From the NCBI GenBank assembly GCA_963920665.1, contig OY987266.1:5585001-5649000 (forward strand): a stretch of 64,000 nucleotides of DNA. Reading direction: 5' to 3'. Of the stretch, positions 46,431 to 58,356 are shown piece after piece. Position numbers and translations under genes: made by a program. This stretch comes from Straminergon stramineum. Taxonomy: Eukaryota > Streptophyta > Bryopsida > Hypnales > Calliergonaceae. The notes beneath the pieces were generated by a model. That model did no database searches. It had not been told where the DNA came from and saw nothing but the letters and a program-made list of their open reading frames with translations. Position 1 is the stretch's first letter. Every line of letters begins with the position of its first letter.

Positions 46431-49400
46431 ATGCCACTCCCGTCGTCGTCTTCCCCCAAGCCCTCTCATTACGCATCGCCGGTCAAGCTCGAGACAAATT
46501 CGACAGGAACAGCGTCCTCGCCCCCGCCGAGCAGCAGTAAGAAGGAGCGGCGGCACAAGAAGAAGCATCATCATCACCATTCGGGAAAGCAACGGTCGGA
46601 AACGCCGTTGACGTGGAAAGAGCAGCTCTTTCAGGTCGCTGCGATCTTCCTCACTGCTGTGGTCGTGTACAAATTGACTCTTACAGGTGTGAGATGGCTG
46701 GAGGAGAGTCGCCGGCCATTCTGTGATGACCTGCAGGATCCCGTGCGAGGTGAGCGCTTATGTCCTTTTGGAGTCTTTTTTCTAAGTAACAGTTGTTTTA
46801 ATTATATTCGCTCAGTTCGTTGCCAGGGACGTTCTTTGCGTTTTGAATTTTACTAAGGTGACTAGCAAGATTTAGGGTTTACGGGCGTTGACTCCATTTG
46901 ATCACCGTAAAAGTGCAGCAGACGAGGACTCTGAGAAATAATAATGTTGCTTGTCGTTTCTATGTGGCATCTATGTCTTGCATATGGCTGTGACTTTATT
47001 TTGAGAGGAATTGACGTACTTCATCAGCTTTCGATCGTTACATCGAAGGGCTTCTTGACTACACTTTGGGAACAAGTTTTGCTAACCCTAAAGGACCATG
47101 GATTCATGGTTATAAAATGGCCAAGTCAATTGATTACATTGAGAAAAGTATAATTCAAATGGGACCAAATCTATATAACCAGAGTCAGTGAAGTACTTTG
47201 CGTGTTTTGGTCAATACATAAGTACATTCGGAGAAGTGTAAGTCCGTATATAGCCTACTATAAACTGCTATAAAACATGAGGCCCAATTTGGACTTCTTG
47301 TTTCTTTAGGGGGTTAAGATGGCCATACTTTGCATTAAGAGGTGTTGAAATTTATGTCATTTCTGGAAAGTTGTGGTGAAGGGAGTTTGGGTGGTGAATG
47401 GTGCGCCTGTAATGTTGTCGAGTTGGTCTCTGTCAGTCTATCTGAATCGCAAAGAGTAAGGAGAAGAATTTGAGTAAGAAATCCAAGCGCCGGAATGTCG
47501 ACAGTTTTTTAATTGTTTCCACTCTCGTCTAAGTTACACTTCAACAGAATACGTTATGAAGCAACGGTGACGTGAATTGCATTAATAAAATTGTTAAACC
47601 TTGTTTCACTTTGATCTCTAACATTTATCACCGTCTCCCTTGGTCAGGAACTATCAGAGCATTCATACATCCTTTACTAACTTCAGAGTGTCCAGTTTCC
47701 CGTTTTGATAACCAACGTAATGTTGTAGGTTTGCATTTCAACTCCACTGATCCATAGTTCTAAAATTATTGCCGATTTCGACACTTATCACGACTCTAAT
47801 TTGTCCTGGAGAAAATTCACCATATTCTGAATTCACTATGTATGGAAGGGGGTTCTGTTAATCACGGCTCTGGCCTTTCGTTTTCTTACAGCCCGGAAGA
47901 AGCTGTAAGTGAGTGAACAGAGGCTGACCTCCTTTGTGATGTGTCCTCACATAGATGGTCTCGTGTGCAGATAACTGCAGACTTTGCCCCGAGAATGGAA
48001 TTTGTCGGGACGGAGACTTTCGCTGCATTCCAGGTTTTCGCCGCCAAGGCGCTCGATGTGTCCCTGACAAACAGATTGATCGAAATGCCCAAAATCTGGT
48101 AATTCCCCTCGTGTACTGTCTACAACCCCTGGCAGTATGGGAGTTTTAGGCTTTGCATGCTTTGTACACACAGAGATATGTTAGCAAATTCTTTGATCGG
48201 CGTGTTGAAGTAAGTGATCACGAGAAACTAATGTGAATATGCTGTTATTATGCAGGCAGAATTTGTGCAGAGCAAAGTGTGCGGGATTTCAGGCGAGTCC
48301 CTTTGTAGATCGGATGTAACCACATGGGTAACCCTGAAATACTTAACCCTTAAAAAGACTGTCTGCTATTTTATCAGCTGTGGAGTATGTCACGGAACTT
48401 TAGGGAAGTACTTGTTTATTGGCCTGGATGTATCCTACGCCGCCATTTTCTTGCCAGAGCGATGCTAGATCTTCCTAGATGTTCTGATTCTTCCAGGATG
48501 AAGCTAGGAGTACTGAATATTTTTGAACATGACAGGTGCAAGAACAACAACTCTGGGATACTTCCAAGGAAGACGACTTGGGGCTAGATGCTGAGAGTGT
48601 GTGGTTGGTTCGCGAGAAGGCATTGCAACTTGTGCGTGACAAACTCAACATCCGCATAGATGATTTTGGGTTTGAACTGCTGCCCTGATGGCTTCAATAG
48701 CAGCAGTAGCTCTGAAGTTTCTTTTTTCTCTAGTTTCTTTGTGTCGATCATGTTATTGCGGTGTTCCTGTCACTGTTCGCAATGATTTCAGTCTTTCCCT
48801 ATTAGTATTCAATCCTTTTGTGGCCATGCTCAGAATGCAAGTAATCTTCGGAGTGTAGTGCAATTCATTTATCTGGTGTTAAGGCATTTGTCAGGACTCT
48901 TGTTTTGTCCATTGAACACCTAGCATGGCCGAACTGAGCAGGGAATACGGCGGGTTGCTACAGGTTGAAAGAGTTTGAATGCCCGTTTGCGCTGGCAGTG
49001 ACGTATCAGCCTATTGGATGTCGGCTCAGGAAGGGCATCAAAGCCAACATATATGGCATACTTCTGAGTACATTTATTGTATGTGTCCTCCTCACACCTT
49101 TTAGTCAGTTTAGCAGAAGCTTGTTCTCTAATAGGACATACCATTGAGCTACTTACAAGCAGGATGGATTGGGTTTTGAAATCATTGATCCTTTTATTCG
49201 AATATGAGGCAGTTTGTCAGATTTTGGTAATTCATTTTCATTGCTGTGTAATGTCCTGGTTCGTGCAGGTGGTTTCTGTAGCAGTTTATATCCTCAGAAA
49301 CCTGGAGTACAGAAGGCTTGCGAATCGAGCAGAAGAGCTCTATATACAGGTGACGAACCCTTTCTGTGCGTCATTTCTCCTGTCTATCATAGTTATTGAC

Positions 49401-50098
49401 CTCAGGTCTCCCTTAGGTTTGTGCGGCTGTTCGTGGGATTGTCCAAGCCATTTACACTGGGAATCAGTTTCCGCTGTGGTTCGTTGATGGCGTTTATAGG
49501 CTATTGGTAAGTACAGTTTGCTGGGTGCTTCAGAGAAACCTTTTCGTGCCCATGTCAGTACGTAAACCAGGATCCTTGCTGTGCCGACGCAGGTCTGTGA
49601 GGTTCTTGAAGAGAGGGCCGGGGGGGCTTCGGGAGAAACGAAGTGGGTGGTGTCCTCCAGGTTAAGAGATCACCTACTTCTTCCAAGCGAGCGAAAAGTA
49701 ACAGCACTGTGGAAGGAGGTACAGTATGCACTTTATGCGAATGGTGTCGTGTCTATCCGCTTGACGAAGTTGCAAAGGTCGATTCACCATTGAAGAGTGT
49801 GACTTAGACTTTCCTTGTTTGACTTGTTCAGGTCGAGGGATTGGTGCAAGAAGATTCTCGAATCGACCAGTACCCGAAGCTCGTGAATGGAGATTCCCGC
49901 GTGGTGTGGGAGTGGCAAGGTAATATGGTATAGACATTGCACTATCGAAATATTTTTTCACTGTTTTTGTGGTGTTGAGATTATCATTTGTATAGATTAA
50001 CATTTTTCTCTACACTAACTTGTTTTTCACTTCACATGGTTTCCTCATTAACAGGAGAAGGAACTTTGCGGACTCCAACGAAAGATATGAAGCGATAG
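46431..50098 (+). CDS. Man1-Src1 C-terminal (MSC) domain inner nuclear membrane protein
   Basis: Likely a two-pass inner-nuclear-envelope protein of the LEM2/MAN1/Heh family. Exons: 46431-46749, 47971-48098, 48256-48315 (or to 48327), 48536-48669, 48964-49078, 49269-49349, 49593-49718, 49832-49919 and 50055-50098. Phases agree and total 364 residues. The N-terminus is Ser/Pro-rich then Lys/His-rich (RRHKKKHHHHH). TM1 lies about 65-88, followed by RPFCDD and a Cys-rich lumenal segment (CRLCPENGICRDGDFRCIPG ... CVPDKQ), as in MSC domains. TM2 is about 240-261. The C-terminal winged-helix-like part has WVVSSRLRDHLLLPSERK, ALWKEVE, ED-SRIDQYPKLV and VVWEWQ. There is no LEM/HeH motif at the N-terminus. 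An extra in-frame exon (49417-49506) is possible. The ATG is fixed by an in-frame TAA upstream. Confidence 0.92.
47082..47317. mobile_element. piggyBac-type MITE, 236 bp, in MSC-gene intron 1
   Basis: Left end CTAACCCTAAAGGACCATG (first T of TTAA changed), right end TTCTTTAGGGGGTTAA. The length fits the small class. Confidence 0.6.
49417..49506 (+). other. Candidate 90-nt cassette exon in the MSC gene
   Basis: Open in phase 0, bounded by CCCTTAG and a strong GTAAGT donor. It encodes VCAAVRGIVQAIYTGNQFPL and ten more residues. It would add 30 residues between ELYIQ and VCEVLEERA. Human MAN1, as I recall it, has no insertion here, so I treat it as optional. Confidence 0.45.
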
Positions 50099-50629
50099 AC
50101 AAGGTTTTGACATTCTAATATACTTCCCACGGTTCCAGAGAATGTATTATGTAATTACTTATTGAGTTTTATGGATATGCCAGCATGTTTCTCAATGGGT
50201 TCTTGTCGCATTCTTGAATGGACATCAAAGAGTCTTTAAATCGCTTTGTACAGTACATTCTTTCTTCCTCGCATGTCGATGTTGACCCTGTTGTGGGTGC
50301 CTTTCGTTTTCCTATTTGTTGTCTGGTTATTTCCTTGTTTCTTTTTAATACGAATCCCAATCATGACATAAAATTAGACGGGTTTGAAGCTCATACATTT
50401 TGAAGTCGCCATTATTTTTGATGTTGTTTGTTGTTATTACAATTCTTGCTCTCTCTGTACATCTCTAGTCAGCTAGTAATGGTTTGTCTTATAATTGTTG
50501 AAGGCCCGAGGCCCAAGAGTAGAGTCTTGAAGCAAGGTATTTGTGGGAGCCAGGGAGGTTAGTCTACCTTGTCCTTTGAAGAAAGATGCTTTCATACATA
50601 TTAGAGCTCTCAAATGGGACTATATACCC
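50099..50629. other. 3' flank of the MSC gene
   Basis: Likely 3' UTR, then intergenic. No gene recognised. Confidence 0.4.
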
Positions 50630-51555
50630 TTAACCCCTAAAGGACTGAAAGGCATATTTTTGGCAACAAAGTGATTTTGGGCAGCTCTCTATGAAAAGAA
50701 ATTTTAATGTTTCTCTTTGCAATTTTCACACATGTGCTTTAGAGTAGCTTCAAGGCCCAACAATTTTCATAACTTCTGACTACATGGCTAAAAAGTCATT
50801 GTATGGTATATAATTTTCATTGTTTTACAAGTAGCTTGGGCAGTTCGAAAAATTCTTATTTTAAGAAAGAAGAATTTGAAATTGTTTCTCTAGATTTATA
50901 TATACATGGAAAGATTTGGATTATTCCATTTTGATGAATGAGATGAAAGTTTTAAGCAGTTTTACTTTGCGGGGAGTTTTGGATTCTCTACTCTAAAATA
51001 AACTTTGAAGTCTTTTTATTTAATTCAAATTTTAATAATTAAAAAATAAAATAAAATTATAAGATGTAGATTGTTTAATACAATATTACAACCATAGCGA
51101 ATGGCCTTTTTTAATTCTATAATTAAATCCTTAATAATTTAGTATTTTGAATCATTCTCTACTTCTTTCTACTTACTATTTTTTTCCTAGGTGTTGTACA
51201 ATTCCAAAAGATATGAATTTTTTCAAGGACGTAGTCAACTTGCTTTGAAGAATGAATCTTATAAAGCACCACCAACATGGATATTTTTTCATACAAATGT
51301 GATCTTAAGAAGTCCAACTGACCTATTTTTTTGCAAGGCCAAAAATAATATTTTTGTCAATTCAAACTCTAACATTGTACAATCTATATAGTAGAAATTT
51401 TTGAAATTTTTTTGAGGTCTTTTCAAACCAATGAAATAAAAAATCCTACAATTATATGTATCCCAAAATGTGTTTTTTTCCCTAAAATTTGATACTTGTA
51501 CTAGAAATGGCAGTTTGGGAGTTTTTTTGGTGATAATGTAGTCTAAAACCTTCTA
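50630..51555 (+). mobile_element. piggyBac-type nonautonomous element, about 925 bp (class A, copy 4)
   Basis: Starts TTAACCCCTAAAGGACTGAA. Interior as in the other class A copies (TTCAAGGCCCAACAATTTTC, TACTAGAAATGGCAGTTTGG). The right terminus is degraded after TAGTCTAAAACC. Confidence 0.8.
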
Positions 51556-53539
51556 CAGTTATTGCTTAGACCATAAAACCATGATTGTGGTCAAACTTCA
51601 AAAATCTTCCTAATTGTGGTCTATTATGCAATTAAATTTTGTTAATTTTTCTTTATTTTTATTTGAAGAGATGAAATCACATATCTTTGATAACTAAATC
51701 AAAATTAAGATATTTTCTAAAAAATTGAAATTATCTTGAATTCTTAAAGATAAAGTGAAAAAATTCACATCTTATATTAGATAAGTTAAATATGAAATAT
51801 GTAATTTCCACCATATAAATATATTGTGGTGTAGAACATCATGGTGGAGACCAAATTTCCAATCATTTTGTACTTAAAACCTCAATCAAGATTTTCAACA
51901 TTACGTCACAATTTACATCATGGTGTCCATCAAATGTCAAGATTCAAAGCCAACGTCCGTTAGGATTCTAGAATAAAGTTTTTTGGACAACCCATCCATT
52001 GAACTGGACAGTATGTTTGTCCATCAAGCTATCCAGATCGGCAAATAGGCCATCAAAATGATAGAGAGGCCGTCCACATTGATGCATATGTCACCAATCA
52101 AAATTAGTTAAGATGAAGGTTTTAAATGTAGTTTGAAGGTGACCAATTCATTTGTTCTAGTGAAAATTAGTCACTCCAACCAAATTAAGTTTCTATCTCT
52201 AGCTAGTAGATTCAATAGAGAATGTACATTATTGCATATGTTTGTCTATAACAACTCAAAATTGAACAATAGAAAATCCCCCTCCCCTTCCCCTCCAAAG
52301 CTAAAAGGAAGTTGAAGGAAGCATAGCAATACCCACATGGGCTTGTTCCTCAATTCACATCAGGGTGGAATTGGAGAAAGGACAAATTCCTCACCGGTAA
52401 TGGGGTAATAAGGTAATCCATTCATGGTGATGCACTTCCTATTGTGCACCTCTAAAATGTTGATTGCAATAAAATTTCTCAGTGGAGGCTCGCATGCAAG
52501 TGGTGGTATAAGAGAGCAATGACAAAGTAAATATGTAGCAATGGTTTGTTATGTTTGAGCCTGAAACACGAGAAAGCCCTGTACAATGCTTTGTGCAACA
52601 ATTTGTCTCAAATGTGCCAAGAATACAATCATATGGTCAAGATCTCAACACCTCAGTGCAAACACAATGAATGCAATCTTCAAAAGTTTGTATGTCCAAT
52701 ACATTATCTGTCGTGCTTAGAATTCAAGATCAATATTCCATGGCAAAGGCGCTCAGCCTTGTAGAGGTGACCTCAAAAGTTGTGATTAGAGTAAGTAGAT
52801 GACAAGGGAGTTAATAGATGTGACTGAGCAAGGAATTGAAGGCATTTGGTGGACACATTTGATTTAACTTGCAATTGGTTCTCATTGAGTGTTAGTGTAG
52901 ATTCTCGCATCAAACTCCCAAGCTTGCACGACCTACTCATTAGACTCTAAAGCTTTGTTTTTACAATGAGGTGAGTCACCTTGATTAGTCTTCCAGGATG
53001 ATCTTTCTTTTGAATTGATGTTAATCTCCCATTCTCATGGAATCTAGCCATCAATGTCCATGCTTCTATATATGTCTCCATCTAGCTACGTGAGTCTATC
53101 TATGTGCATCTTTTGTATTTAAGTTTATCTAGCTATGAAGTCTTGATCTAAATTAGAAGAAAATCATGTCCACCACAATCTGCTAAAAAGTAACTAAGTG
53201 TCATATTCATCTCTCCTATGATTGTAGCCCTCTCTATTAGCACCAAATCTTACATCATTGTTTTACATCATTAGTATGTTTTTTTAGATGCAAAGTAATT
53301 GTAGAATGAAGTTTATACATTGTTTTAGTTGCAAGGCACTTGTAGAATAAAGTGTAGGATTATGAGAGTTATCACAATTATTGATGTGGACAAGTCTACA
53401 CTCTATAGAATCCATTGTATTGATTTGCACTTATAAAAAATGAGTAAGAGGGTTGTTGCAAGAAATAATTGTCATTTTTGGTTCAAAACAGCCTTCGTAT
53501 TGCAATATTGTGACATGTTGAAATAAATAAAATAAAATA
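51556..53539. other. AT-rich intergenic DNA
   Basis: The frames at 52133-52315 and 52546-52764 have no recognisable domain. Nothing called. Confidence 0.35.
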
Positions 53540-54144
53540 AAATAAAATTTTAAAGCATTGAGAAATGAGAATAGTATGTCTCTAAAAATTTATACCCAGA
53601 AAAATTTATCTCTAAAGTTATGCACAAATTGGAAACTTTGATGTTTGATTTTTAGAGAATTGTAAAAAAATTCAAAAATTGAAAATAAAAATAGATCTTT
53701 TTCTAACTTGAAGATGTTCCTTCTCAACCATTTCCATCTTTGGGAAAAAATTTGTATTGTCTACACTTGCGTAAAGGTGGTACACTTTGAGTACATGTGG
53801 AAAGTGGAAAATTTACTATTTTTAGAAAATCTCTTTGTGGATTTGTGTAACTTTAATATAAGTCCTTGAATAACAATTTTTGAGCTTCAAATTCTCATTT
53901 TTGGGTAAAAAATAGTACTACAAGTCTCCCCCCCAAAATGGCCAAGATAGACATCCAATTGGGGTCTATTTAAAAATATTAAATTAATTTTTAAAAATTT
54001 GAAAAAATTACACAATGTTTGCAACTACTGCATGTAACTTTAATCCAAATTTCACGCCAAATGAACAAACGACACAAAAGTTATGAGCAAAAAATCACAT
54101 GTCCAAGGCCAAGGGGACAAAAAATAGGACAAGTGTTTCTTGCA
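53540..54144 (+). repeat. Dispersed repeat, direct copy of 60885-61540
   Basis: Shared blocks: AAAGTTATGCACAAA, TTCTAACTTGAAGATG, CTTCTCAACCATTT, CACTTTGAG.ACATGTGG, GACACAAAAGTTAT. The similarity continues into the left arm of the palindrome. Class unknown. Confidence 0.72.
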
Positions 54145-54460
54145 ATCACCTTTACATCACAAAGTTTAGAACTTGTGGTTTGGCAACAATTATCATGTGA
54201 TTATTGTTGTTTCATGGGTTTGCACGTTAATATACAATTTAGTGCATCATTATGATGCATTACTTTACAATTTATCACATCGTTACGATGCACTACTTTC
54301 AATTGAAAGTAGTGCATCGTAACGATGTGATAAATTGTAAAGTAATGCATCATAATGATGCACTAAATTGTATATTAACGTGCAAACCCATGAAACAACA
54401 ATAATCACATGATAATTGTTGCCAAACCACAAGTTCTAAACTTTGTGATGTAAAGGTGAT
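54145..54460. repeat. Perfect 316-bp palindrome, no spacer
   Basis: Two 158-bp arms meet at AA|TT (54302/54303). I compared the arms base by base and found no mismatch. Each arm also holds two related 35-bp units with inner near-palindromes (GTGCATCATTATGATGCA, CACATCGTTACGATGCAC). The left arm is continuous with the flanking dispersed repeat; the right arm is its mirror. Confidence 0.97.
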
Positions 54461-55951
54461 ACTAAATGAAACAAATAATATGCAAGAAAAAATATGCTTG
54501 AATTGGTAGTAAACATAGGTGATACAAACATAGATGACTAGTAGTTTGTGCTCTCACTCTCGATTGTAATTAATATGACATTCCTTGTACGGATTGGACT
54601 CTCTTATATGTGTCGTTTGTATCAGCATGCATATAGCTACACCATCTTAATCTTCATGAAAAGTACTAGTTAATTAAATTTATTTATTCTCAATTTAGAG
54701 AGTGAAAATTGTACACAGGATTCCACAAAGGAATTCAAGTTAATGCCGCAAGTGCATACAAGCATGTCCAAGCACTACAAGAAAAAGGGGCCCTAATCAA
54801 CTCAAGAACAACTCATTTGTGTTTATTGTGAAAAAAATGGAATTCTATGTGTTGACCCACCCACTACATTTCTTGAAATAAAAAACAATCATCAAAATAT
54901 GTTGATTGTGACCAAAATCAAAATTTGCTTAGTTGATTCATCTATCAAATAATCATACATTGAGTAGAATTTTAGCTCTCTTTGAATTAAAATTTAACCT
55001 TTGAAAATTTTAGGACTATATTCAAGTTAGATTAATACATGCTTGATAAGTAAATTTGGAGGACTAGTTACCATGGAAGTGGAGAAGACAAGATTTTTTT
55101 TACAAGTAGGGTGGTAGAAGGTAGAACAAACCACATGGGATATATTTAATTAGGATGAGTAAGAGCTCAATGCTCATAGTTAAGATAAAATTGGTAAACA
55201 TAATTTTAATAAAATTTCAAACGTCATTTAGGTATAGTAGAATAATGTTTTTTTTTTTAAATTGAACTAAAAAAAGGTGTGAAATCAAATCAAATTTCAC
55301 CTCCCAAATTTCATTTGGCATTTTTGAGCCTCCAATAAAATGTTAGGGACAAACATCATGTAAATTTTGTTGAGAGCAATAAGGTTTTCTTCTAGTGTTA
55401 CTATCAAAAAGTACTTTACATTTGGGGGTGGAAGAAAAAGAATGTAGATGTTTTTTTTCAGAATTTGTCAGAAATACCTTGAAGAAGCTAATGTGGTTAG
55501 ATCATATAAAGGAACAAAGAGACATGACAGGAGACAATCTTGAAGGCATTGGAGCAACCACACCCATACTTCAATGGAGGGATTTACAATGACTAAGGAG
55601 GCGAGGACAATAAACTTGAGAATGGAGACACCTAAGTTGGCAATGAAGAGGTGTACATCAAAGACAACAAGCAAGACACAGGTAACTTGTACAAAAGCAT
55701 GGTCGGAAGAAAGGAAGAAAATTGGGCAAAGACATAAGCTTGTTGCAAAGAAGGGGGCATTGTAGTGACAAGAGAGACACTTGCAATAACAAACAATCCA
55801 AAATTGAAAAGAAGTCAACATTGTTGGATCCATTGTAAGCAAGTCTAGAGCGGCAGGATTCCTTCCGAAGTAGTTCCAATGAGCTTACATATGCAAAAAT
55901 TGAAGTGCAAGAACATGAAGTAGCCATGAGAGTTCGAACTTATGTCTTGAA
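54461..55951. other. AT-rich DNA with possible transposon remnants
   Basis: CACTACAAGAAAAAGGGGCC at 54775 looks like a CACTA terminus, but no matching opposite end with a 3-bp duplication was found. From about 55390 the DNA becomes purine-rich on the plus strand and may be eroded coding sequence. No protein recognised. Confidence 0.35.
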
Positions 55952-56155
55952 CACTACAAGAGGAAGGGGTGTTTTAAGTATAGTCCTAGTAATATAGTCC
56001 CATAAGTAATGACTTGAAAGGAGTGTTTTTAAAAAAAAATTGTTTAAAATACATGTATTTCTATTAAAATTTTACGAAAAACACCACTTTTAGGTCATTA
56101 TTTACATGGCTATACTACTAGGACTATACTTAAAATACCCCTTCCTCTTGTAGTG
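55952..56155. mobile_element. CACTA-type MITE, 204 bp
   Basis: The terminus CACTACAAGAGGAAGGGGT (close to the En/Spm CACTACAAGAAAA end) is mirrored on the right, with inverted ends of about 46 bp (AAGTATAGTCCTAGTA). Flanked by a perfect 3-bp duplication GAA (55949-55951, 56156-56158). Confidence 0.93.
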
Positions 56156-57237
56156 GAAGGAAGCAGAGCAATCAATAGATGAAGAAGATTTAGAATGGTT
56201 TTTAGGCGGGATGCTAAAGAGCTGCATAGAAAAGTACCCAGTCAAATGCTAGAATATATGAAGTTTTATACACAAATAAAGTTAAAAAGTAGATTCCAAG
56301 TGGATTTACAAAGCAATTATTGAAATATGAATAAAATGCAACACAACTATCATACTTCAATGAGCCAATGTTTAACACTTTAAGTGATGATAAAGGATGA
56401 AGAGGGTATAAGAGATATAGATGGTGATTGGCATGCACATGAAGATAGTGAACTTCAAAACCAAGATGCTAAATAGGAAGCCTAGGAGCAATGTCAACCT
56501 GTCACAACAAAGGAATTATGTGTACAAAGCATGAGTGCAGTGGTAAGACAACTTATATATTGTAGCAATAAGAAAACAACAAAGCAAAGAATAGGATGGA
56601 CCAATGTAGAGTAGGAAGGAGCAAGATAATATACCTCAAGCTAGAGTGAAGGTAGCACCAACGAGAGGGAGAGCATCTGGAGGCTAGGCAAAGATTAGAG
56701 CAAGCTAGGAGAAGGCGAAAAGCAACCAAGGAAGAAGGCAAAGATAGTGAAGGACAAAAAAGAAGGTACTACGGTGAAGCAAGCTCCAACTCATCTACAA
56801 AAATAGCAAGAGAGAGCAAGGCGAGAAGGGAGAGAGGAAGGTAGTGACAATAGAGGAAATTGGCAACACTAATAAAGAAATTAAGGAGGGCTCAACGACG
56901 CTTGCAATTTTAGATACAAAGAAGGTGCAGGTGCGGTGTACCACAGCACAAAGTATAGGCAAGGAATACTACTAGACTTCGTATTGGTAAGAAAAATGGT
57001 GAGAACAATGGCAACAATGGCAACTCAAGTTCTAGTTCAACGACCTCGAATTCAATGATGGGGAGGACAATTGGAAGTTATTGCAACAACAACAATTCCA
57101 TTTTCCAAACTATGTCATTCCCTTATATAGAATAATTTTTATTTAAAAAGATTACTTTTATCGTTTGTAGGTTTTGTGGATGGATGATAGCATGTGGGGC
57201 ACATCTACACCTAGTGAAGTTTTTAGTATAAATAAGG

Positions 57238-58356
57238 ATGGAAAGAAAATGGACTTGGAATGAAAAATTAATAGGGTTGAAGAAAGTTTACAATGAGGAT
57301 TCATGCCAAAAAACATTCTCTATGTTTAGTCTAGCACCAACTATATTGAGCAATCCCACCTCGGGATTGCTAACCCCTTCACAAAGAATGCCCACTTTAT
57401 ATGGCTTATTCCATAAGTTTTGGATTCAAAAGACTTTACATAAAATTTGTGCTGAGACTAATAGGTACATTAGTCTCGACACATAGAGACTAATGGGTTG
57501 CATTGCATCCACCGGAGTTAAGGGCATTCTTGGCTACATCTTTATACATGGAGATCAAAATTCAGCCAAATATATGGTGTTATTGGAAGAAATCATGCAA
57601 GTTTCTATGGTGCCTAATTATATCATCTATTATGATATGAGACCATTATGAGTACATCATATGATGTTTGTATGTGCATAATGATGATGGAGCAACTATG
57701 GACTGATTGAATGTAGAATTTGACAAATGGTAAAATTGAGGTGGCTTCTAGTCAAGATTAGAGATAAATGCAAAGATATGTGGAATTTAGGAAACAAGGT
57801 GACAATTGATGAGATGATGCTACAATACAAGGATAAGTATTGTGCCATTCATCAATCCATAAGGTTGGCAAAGAGAGTCCACTAGTTTAATGGCGAGTCA
57901 AACATTTGCAAAAGCTAGTAAAACATGTCTTGTGCATTTTCAATACACTAAGTTACGCGAAGAATAGATGTTGCCGACCAACTTAGAGGTAAATATTCTT
58001 GCCAAGTTTGCACTCAAAAGTGGTGGCATAGGCTTCTTTTCTTCCCTTTAGACACCACAATGGTGAAAATGTGGAAACTTCATTCACAACAATCTTTGAT
58101 CTTGGGAATGAAAAGGTTGGCTCACAAATCTTCTCAACTCCGCCTTGCAAAGGTTTTAGCATTACAATGTCTTGGATCTCATAAATGTACTTCACATTAT
58201 AATAAACATAGGGGACTTTTTCACATGCCAATGTGGAGTGATCTTTGCAAACTTTGTGTTGAGTGCTACATACCATGCCATATTTATTGTCCATGTTGTC
58301 TTAGACACCACATGCATATTGGAGATTGTTGGAAGGCGGTGCACCTTCCAATTTGA
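57238..58356 (+). pseudogene. Decayed piggyBac-type (PGBD) transposase
   Basis: Fragments in three frames follow the order of the piggyBac DDE transposase. 57238-57486 ends PSQRMPTLYGLFHKFWIQKT then CAETNRYIS (family: ...i..eTNry). 57502-57640, in another frame, gives LHPPELRAFLATSLYMEIK then NIWCYW (family: ElkaFlgi.i.mGi...P....YW). 57738-57885 gives KVTIDEMMLQYKDKYC, the motif with the first catalytic Asp. 57968-58075 gives VADQLRGKYSC then QKWWHRLLFF (family: Dq.r.ys...KWW...ffxlld). 58230-58340 has a Cys/His cluster (CKLCVECYIPCHIYCPCC) like the C-terminal zinc finger. Frameshifts and stops separate the parts, so it cannot make an active protein. The start and N-terminal part are not resolved. 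It is the only transposase recognised in the window. Confidence 0.85.

Noticed and set aside
19245..50640. CCCTAAA motifs as interstitial telomere repeats
   Set aside because: Each occurs once per element end, beside TTAA, and never in tandem; they are transposon termini.
54775..55399. CACTACAAGAAAAAGG...TTTTCTTCTAGTG as a CACTA element
   Set aside because: The ends match only partly and the 3-bp flanks (AAG and TTA) differ, so I left it uncalled.
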